The notes beneath the pieces are model-generated. The model saw nothing but the letters and a program-made list of their open reading frames with translations, had not been told where the DNA came from and did not search any database. The position numbers and the translations under genes were made by a program. Shown here piece by piece: positions 57,698 through 64,000 of a DNA stretch of 64,000 nt. The stretch lies in contig CM035167.1 of the NCBI GenBank assembly GCA_020205615.1, positions 33,582,103 to 33,646,102 of the forward strand, written 5' to 3'. Source of the DNA: Panax quinquefolius (taxonomy: Eukaryota; Streptophyta; Magnoliopsida; Apiales; Araliaceae). Position 1 is the first letter of the stretch, and every line of letters begins with the position of its first letter.

Positions 57698-59250
57698 CTA
57701 ATTATCGAAAAGATGCGGATAATCCGCTTGAATAGACTCCTCCATCTCCCAAATAGCTTCTTGCTTTGAATGGTTTTTCCACAAGACTTTAACGAAAGGA
57801 ATTGTCTTCCTTCTCATAATTTGTTCTTGACGATCTAGAATCGCCTCTGCTTCTTCTTCACAAGTAAGATCTTTTTAAATCTTGTGCAATGGGTATTGCA
57901 CAACATGAAGCAGATGATAGTTATATTTTCTTAACACCGAAATATGAAAGATACTATGTACATGAGATAACTGTGGAGGCAAAGCCACCCGATATGCCAC
58001 TTCTCCAACTCTCTCAAGGACTTCAAAATGGCCAACGAAATGCGGACTAAGCTTCCCTTTCAAACTAAACCTTCGAACACCTTTCCACGGAGAAACTTTC
58101 AAAAACACGTGTTCACCAGGCGTGAATTCAAGAGCCCTCCTATGAATATCAGCATAACTCTTTTTCCGCGATCTAGCTTCTTTCAACTTTTGTTTAGCCA
58201 CTGCTACCTTCTCCGTAGTAATCCTAACCAAATCGGTTCCTTCTATTACCCTTTCTCCAACCTCATCCCAACAAGTCGGAGCTCGACACTTCTTACCATA
58301 TAATGCTTCAAACGGAGCCATACCAATACTAGCTTGCCAACTGTTATTATATGCAAACTCCACCAAACTAAAATAATCATCCCAGTTTCCTGTCCACTCT
58401 AAAGCACAAGATCACAACATATCTTCTAATGTCTGAATAGTTCTTTCTGATTGTCCATCTGTCTGCGGGTGAAAAGCTGTACTATAGTTGAGTCGCGTTC
58501 CCCAAGCTCGTTGAAATCCTTTCCAAAATTGAGAAGTAAACCGCGGATCTTGATCCAAAACAATAGAAACTGGAGTCCAATAAAGCCTAAAAATCTCACG
58601 TTGAAAAATATCTGCTAACTTATTTACCAAAAAATCTTCACGAATAGACAGAAAATGAGCCGATTTAGTCAAACGATCCACTACCACCCAAATAGTATCA
58701 TTCTTTTTAAGAGTCAACGGCAACCCAGTCACAAAGTCCATCGAAATGTCATCCCATTTCCACACAGGAATCTCTAATTATTGTAACAAACCACCAGGTT
58801 GTTGATGCTCTATTTTCACTTACTGACAAGTAAGACATTTACTCATAAATTTAGCTACATCTCTTTTCATTCCACTCCACCAAAAATTCTTCTTCAGATC
58901 CTTATACATCTTTGTAGACCCCGGATGAATAGAAAATGGCAAACTATGAGCTTCAGTCAACACTGCCTTACGAATCATTGGATCCACTAGAACACATAAC
59001 CGTTTACCAAACCATAGCACACCTTGCTCATCAATACGAAACTCTGGTTTTCTACCCTCATTCATATTCTGCGCTACAGTCCATTACTCGCCATCCTCAT
59101 TTTGGGCTTCTTTGATACGCAAAATAAGAGAAGGTTCCACCCTCATACCAGCTACCAACCCATCAGAACCTCTAGCATATAGCTCCAAACCCACACGCTC
59201 CATATCCGATATAAGTTGAGGTTGTGTAAGGCAGCTACACTCCCTGAACT
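57698..59250 (-). pseudogene. Element C integrase and chromodomain
   Basis: One reading frame from about 59065 to the stop at 57698-57700. It holds the zinc part (IHPGSTKMYKDL, CLTCQ, 58820-59000), the core (WKWDDISMDF, VLDQDPRF, QSERTIQTLED, 58412-58765), FAYNNSWQASIGMAP, GEHVFLKVSPWKG and a chromodomain (AILDRQEQ, VLWKNHSKQEA, 57700-57850). The frame is interrupted by in-frame stops near 58817, 58770, 58409 and 57872, and one frameshift separates it from RNase H between 59251 and 59065. It catalysed cDNA insertion; as a chromodomain integrase it probably favoured heterochromatin. Now dead. Confidence 0.87.
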
Positions 59251-61190
59251 TTTTCAGCTAAGAGCATCTGCAACCACATTAGACTTACCGTGGTGATACT
59301 GAATCCTAGCATCATAATCCTTGAGAAGCTCCAACCAACGCCTCTGCCTCGTGTTAAGCTCCTTCTGAGTATAAATATATTTAAGGCTCTTGTGGTCGGT
59401 GAAAATGTCACGAGTCTCTCCATATAAATAGTGCCTCCAAATCTTTAGGGCAAAAATAACTGCTGCTAACTCCAAGTCGTGGGTAGGATAATTCACCTCA
59501 TAAGGTTTAAGTTATCTGGAAGCATAAGCAATTACCTTACCATGTTGCATCAAAACACACCCTAATTCCTTCTTAGAAGCATCACTGTAAATCTGATAAC
59601 CTCCTATCCCCAACGGTAATGTAAGCACTGGAGCCGACACAAGCCTCTTCTTAAGCTATTCCAAACTTTTCTCACATTCCTCATTCCACACAAACTTTAT
59701 GCCCTTCTTCATCAACTGAGTTAATGGCAAAGCTAACAAAGAGAAACCTTCCACAAATCCCCTGTAGTACCCTGCCAAACCCAAGAAACTCCTTACTTCA
59801 GTTACCGTGGTAGGTCTTGGCCAATTAGTGATAGCCTCAACCTTCGCAGGATCCACCTTAATACCTTCAGCAGACATGACATGTCCCAAATATGCTACTT
59901 ATTCTAACCAAAACTCGCATTTGGAAAACTTATCATATAACTTATTCTTTTACAGAACCCCCAAAATAGTACGAAGATGCTCTTCATGCTCCTCCTTAGA
60001 CTTGGAATACACCAAAATGTCATCAATGAAGGTAATGACAAATTGGTCCAAATACTCGCTAAAAACCCGATTCATCATACCCATAAACACTGCCGGAGCA
60101 TTAGTCAACCCAAATGACATCACCAAAAACTCATAGTGCCCATACCAAGTACGAAAAGCTGTTTTTGGAATGTCCTCTTCCCTCACCCTCAACTGATGGT
60201 ACCCCGACCTCAAATCTATCTTTGAGAAGAACTTAGCCCCTTGGAGCTGATCGAAAAGGTCATCTATCTGTGGCAATGGATATCTGTGCCTGATAGTGAT
60301 CCAATTTAGCTCCCTGTAATCTATACACAATCTCATAGATCCGTCCTTCTTCTTCACAAACAACACTGGAGCACCCCATGGCGATACACTCGGTCTAATG
60401 AATCCACGATCTAACAACTCCTGCAGTTGTTCCTTCAACTCCTGTAACTCTAAGGGAGCCATTCTATAGGGTGCCTTAGAAATAGGTTCCGCTCTAGGAA
60501 TGAGCTCAATAGTAAACTCAACTTCCCTTGGCCGTGGCAATCCTGGCAGATCCTTAGGAAATACCTCAGGAAATTCTCGCAGAACTTGATAGTCATCAAG
60601 TTGGGGCTCATCCCTCGAGGTATCCTTCACATAAGCCAAATAACAGTCACGCCCCTTAGCAATCATATTGCTCGCCTTCAAAGCTGAGATCAACTTTACA
60701 ACACCATTCGACTTGGAACATTGAAACTCGAATTCTGGAGCCTCTAAGGTTCCAAAAATAACCTTCCTCGCCTGATAATCAATAGTGGCTTAATGCTTAC
60801 TCAACCCATCCATACCTAAGATGATATCGAAATCATGCATCACCATCAGAAGTAAGATAGTTGCATACACCCTCCTTCCTAACTTCAAAGGACACTCGCG
60901 AAATTGCTCATAAATAATCACAGAATTCCCCATCGGGGTAGCAATAGATAAATGAGGATCTAATATATGAGAAGGTACTCCAAGATGATGAATAAATGAA
61001 AGTACAACAATAAAGTATGTAGATCCAGTGTCAAACAAAACTGATGCCTCGCGATTTCCTACAAGAAGGATGCCTGAAATAGTACCTGGTGCTTGGGTCA
61101 CTTTGATTAGTTTGTCAATGCAAAACTCTCCCACCGGCATTATTGACGTACCATTACCAACATTATCGCCTCCCCCATTACCACACTTGA
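59251..61190 (-). pseudogene. Element C protease, reverse transcriptase and RNase H
   Basis: A single frame throughout. The protease has LFDTGST (codons at 61021-61032). RT runs through [39 protein letters not shown] and [10 protein letters not shown] to the catalytic FIDD (60019-60030). Then come the [11 protein letters not shown] connection, and RNase H with [18 protein letters not shown] and FTDHKSLKY. The longest open piece is 59950-60693 (247 codons). In-frame stops occur at about 60787, 59947, 59890, 59653, 59505 and 59251. Where B reads ASRQLK with CAA, C has TAA, a simple C-to-T change. Confidence 0.88.
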
Positions 61191-62360
61191 CTGCTGCGGG
61201 TCCCTTGCTCTATGTCCCACCGTCCCACATAAGAAAAAAGCCCCTGTATTTCTATAGCACGGCCTACTAGCATGATACCCACCACAAGTAACACATGGAG
61301 CAGGTGGAAGTGGCAAAAGGTTCGGATTTCCCCCACCTGCTGGTTCTGGATACCGCCCTTGAATTTGACCATGTTGGCGATGCTGACCCTGATTTTGTTG
61401 AAAACCTCTGTTATGTTGAAATCCCCTATTTTGATACTGCCTTCCAGCTTGCCACTGACCCTGCTGCTGACCTCCACGACCACCTTGCTGCATTAGGTAA
61501 GCAAAATCCCTTCGAGGATTAAATCGCTGACCCGATAGAGGCTCATTCCAATTATTTTGCCTTCTATTCTGATTTCTGCCAAACTGCCCCATTCTTTGCC
61601 CTTGCTGGTCATCTCTATCTCTCTTTCGACTCCCTTCTAATTTGGAAGCTTAAAAGTCATTGTGCTTAATTTCCACACTCTTAGCTGCATTAGCCACCTG
61701 TGATACATCTGTAAATATAGTGTGGATGATCGATCACCTATACTCATATTTCAAAGCCCATTTGAACTTTTATGCCTATTGTGCAGCTGTCCCAGCTATT
61801 GAACCCGCAAAACCAGCTAATCTCGTAAACCTCGCTATAAAATCAGTAATAGTCTCATCATCCTTCTGCCGAATGGACACAAATTCCCTGACGTATGCAT
61901 CCGTATCAGCTTTTGGGAAATACTGCTGATAGAAAAGGTCACAAAATCCGCTCCATATGAGTCCATCCATAAATCCATCTCTATGTGTAGCCTTCAACGA
62001 TTTCCACCATCGCTGAGCATTATCCTCTAGCTTATAAACTGCTAATCTCACCTTCTGATTTTTTGAACACCCAATCACATCAAAAATCTTCTCCAATTGG
62101 GCGATCCAGTTATTCGCTTAAATTGGAGTTAGAGCAAAACGAAAAGAATTGGGCTTCTGCTTAATGAACCTCTCTAATAACACATACAACAGCTGCACTT
62201 GTTGACCCACTTCATCCTCGGGAGGAACATTCTTCTCATGTTGTGGTATCTCTGCATCATCCCCCATGCCATTTTTATGTTGATCTCCTTGCATATGCGT
62301 AATACCTGCGTGGCAGAATGCCTGCTACTGCTGCGTAATTGCCTCGTTCATTCACCATCA
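61190..62360 (-). pseudogene. Element C gag
   Basis: Retrotransposon gag domain at 61776-62096 (IFDVIGCSKNQK, NAQRWWKSLK, FYQQYFPKADTD, EFVSIRQ). A long Gln/Arg/Gly-rich stretch follows at 61330-61592. Then a zinc-knuckle zone, CVTCGGYHASRPC and FLCGTVGHRARD, in which the second knuckle has lost its last cysteine. All of this is in one frame with in-frame stops (about 62110, 61773, 61767, 61743 and 61628). The frame shifts to the protease frame near 61190. Gag forms the particle and binds element RNA. Upstream of about 62360 only a short leader remains before 62424. Confidence 0.83.
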
Positions 62361-62423
62361 CAACCATAAATGGGGTTATTATTGCATTACCCTGATTTCC
62401 ATCGTTTCCACCCTAGTTAACAT

Positions 62424-64000
62424 TGTAAGACCCCGAATTTTATGAAATAAAAGTATTCAATTTTTCTTATAATTACTATTCAGTAAATGGTTAAATCGAT
62501 AAAAGGTTAAAGTTAAGGGTAATATATAAAATTTTTCAAAATATGCAAGTGGTTATTAAATACTCATTGTTGTCGGGGAATATTCGTTTGGTCGTAGAAT
62601 ATTCTTTTTGTTTTAGAATATTCATATACGGCGCCGCCATCATTCATGGCCCCATAATGTAATAACCGTCGGATGAAGAAAATGATAAGTTTGTGTTTTA
62701 TAAATAACGTAGTTATTCTGAATTAACTCTGGAATATACGGTGGTTAAAATACGATGTCTGGCGTGGTTGCATGTTGCTTTAGCGGTATTGCACAGTATT
62801 TTTGAATTATTGATTCTTACGTAAGAAGGCACTACTCAATAATTATTACAGTAATTAGTATTCAATATTTTATTTTATTGATTCAATAATTGCTGCGTTG
62901 ATATTTTATATTATTGTTATTTTAATAATTGTCACGACACAGTATTTCCCATTATCAGATCAATAATTCATATTATTTGAATAATATTATTAGATAACAT
63001 TATTGGCAATGTTTAGAAAGTTCTGTCAAGGAGAGGTTTGGTCACCTAATTGCGCGCCAGTAAGGAGAAATCCTTATCGGAAAGCCCCTTCTTTCCTGGG
63101 AGCTGCTTGGTTGTCATAATTGTAATTCTGTAATATTATTTGTGAATAATTAGTTGTTGATTTATATGATAAGGAAATATTTATTTGATGTGGATATAAA
63201 TGATGTATTTATTTATTTTATGTGGTTATTAATAAAGGAATTAGTGTTGAGGTGTTTTATCAGTATTTTGTCGGATTGGAGGTATTAAAAGATCAAACCA
63301 GTATTTTTGAGATATATTGCGTGAGTTATAATTTTTAATTCGACCGTTGGATCGTTGTGATTTTTGGATATGTTATACAAATATAAGTTGAGTATATGTC
63401 CACAAATTTTGAACCGTTAAAAATAAACGTATAATTTGTTATGAATTTTAAGAGGTGACTAATTCAGAAATTAGGTTTATAAATGATTTTGGTGGAAAAT
63501 TCTAGAATTGAGTGGGCCCCACTTGTGGTTGGTGAAGAAATGTGCTGAATTTTATTTCAAATGTGGTGGGTGGCAATAGTAGTAGGTAAAACCATCAGGT
63601 AGTAGGTCAAGTCTGCTTCGGCGTGCTAACATTTTCCTATAAATAGAGGGCTAAGTTAGAATTGAAAATCACACCAGAAACATAAGTTTTCTCTCTCTAT
63701 ATTATCGAGCGTATTTTTGTGAGTATTTAGATACTTTGAGAATTGTTATTCAGTGCAATTTTCCTTCAGCTTTGCATCCGATGTTCTAGTCAGAAGTACT
63801 GCTCTTTTGAGGTAAGGGATTGTAAGGCATTTTAAGGGTTGGTATGTTTTTCAGTTTCGTAATTTTTTTGACATTAAAAAATTCTGGAAAAATTTGAAAT
63901 GATAATTTGATGAGTTTTCTAGATTGTGTCCAAAAATGGCGATTTTTGGATGTATAGATTATGAGTTATGAATTTTATGGGAAAAGACTATTTTAAAAGT
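62424..64000 (+). mobile_element. G: start of a plus-strand LTR of the A/B family (runs off the window)
   Basis: Starts TGTAAGACCCCG and follows the reverse complement of the A LTR block by block: GTTAAGGGT, GGGGAATATTCGTTTGGTCGT, GAAGGCACTACTCAATAAT, GGAGAGGTTTGGTCACCTAATTG and a TATA box with CTCTCTCTATATTATCG. Only 1577 bp are visible. Whether it is a 5' LTR, a solo LTR or a 3' LTR cannot be told. It abuts the leader of C, so it may be inserted in C. Confidence 0.82.
63638..63645 (+). promoter_or_regulatory. LTR TATA box (G)
   Basis: CCTATAAATAG, followed at about +50 by TTTTCTCTCTCTATATTATCG, the same arrangement as in the A LTRs on the other strand. Confidence 0.6.

Larger units (their letters stand above)
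56387..62423 (-). mobile_element. Element C: old Ty3/gypsy chromovirus, 5' end lost or displaced
   Basis: A minus-strand element with 3' LTR (56387-57643), PPT, and gag-pol in the order gag, protease, RT, RNase H, integrase, chromodomain. Its own 5' LTR is not seen: at 62424 a plus-strand LTR of the A/B family begins. The LTR start TGTAATACCCG differs from A/B, but the LTR end (GTATACCTAATTTTGGGCGTCAC) is shared, so C is a separate subfamily of the same clade. Confidence 0.85.

Noticed and set aside
61028..61522. Plus-strand frames opposite the gag and protease of C
   Set aside because: Shadows of the minus-strand gag-pol, where the DTGS and zinc-knuckle motifs are.

Overview
The window is a plant (angiosperm) repeat block with no recognisable host gene. 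The evidence for a plant is chromodomain-bearing Ty3/gypsy polyproteins of the Tekay type, primer-binding sites (PBS) complementary to initiator Met-tRNA, TTTAGGG-type telomere-like motifs and very AT-rich long LTRs. I cannot name the species; a large, repeat-rich eudicot genome is an inference. All coding sequence seen is retrotransposon gag/pol and all of it is broken. I use letters A-I for the elements.

Layout. B is a plus-strand Ty3/gypsy chromovirus: 5' LTR in two pieces (1-405 and 10042-10602), interior 10603-15447, 3' LTR 15448-17990. A, a related minus-strand element (406-10041, two 2.84 kb LTRs, deleted pol), sits inside the 5' LTR of B. After a 71 bp spacer comes F, a Ty1/copia element (LTR 18062-19480 plus 29423-29666, PBS and start of gag to 29968). 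D (19481-29417) is inserted in the F LTR with a perfect 5 bp target duplication. It is a minus-strand element with 4 kb LTRs and a 1.85 kb interior without coding capacity. E, a second non-coding element related to D, is inserted in the gag of F at 29969.

From the 3' end of B pol to the first ~750 bp of E the whole nest (about 15.5 kb) is then repeated in tandem: copy 1 about 15210-30716, copy 2 about 30731-46154, with an abrupt junction between B pol and the E LTR. Copy 2 runs on through the rest of E (to about 51160). Then come a gypsy-type LTR without interior (H, about 51161-54108), a pair of diverged direct repeats with Tat/Ogre-like motifs (I, 54109-about 55760), an unassigned stretch, and C, a minus-strand chromovirus (56387-62423). 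C has one LTR split by a 100-N assembly gap and a frame-preserving but stop-riddled gag-pol. Finally G, the first 1.58 kb of a plus-strand LTR of the A/B family, begins at 62424.

How it fits together. This is nested retrotransposition: A into B, D into F, E into F, G next to or into C. The non-coding D/E family keeps its PBS, polypurine tract (PPT) and conserved interior and would have to be mobilised in trans by a gypsy element. Two features call for caution. The two copies of the 15.5 kb block differ mostly in short clusters around CAG/CTG and similar motifs, which looks more like a sequencing or polishing signature at methylated sites than like evolution. The duplication itself may therefore be an assembly or haplotype artefact. 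I found no new enzymatic or defence system; the most original item is the D/E family of large non-coding LTR elements.
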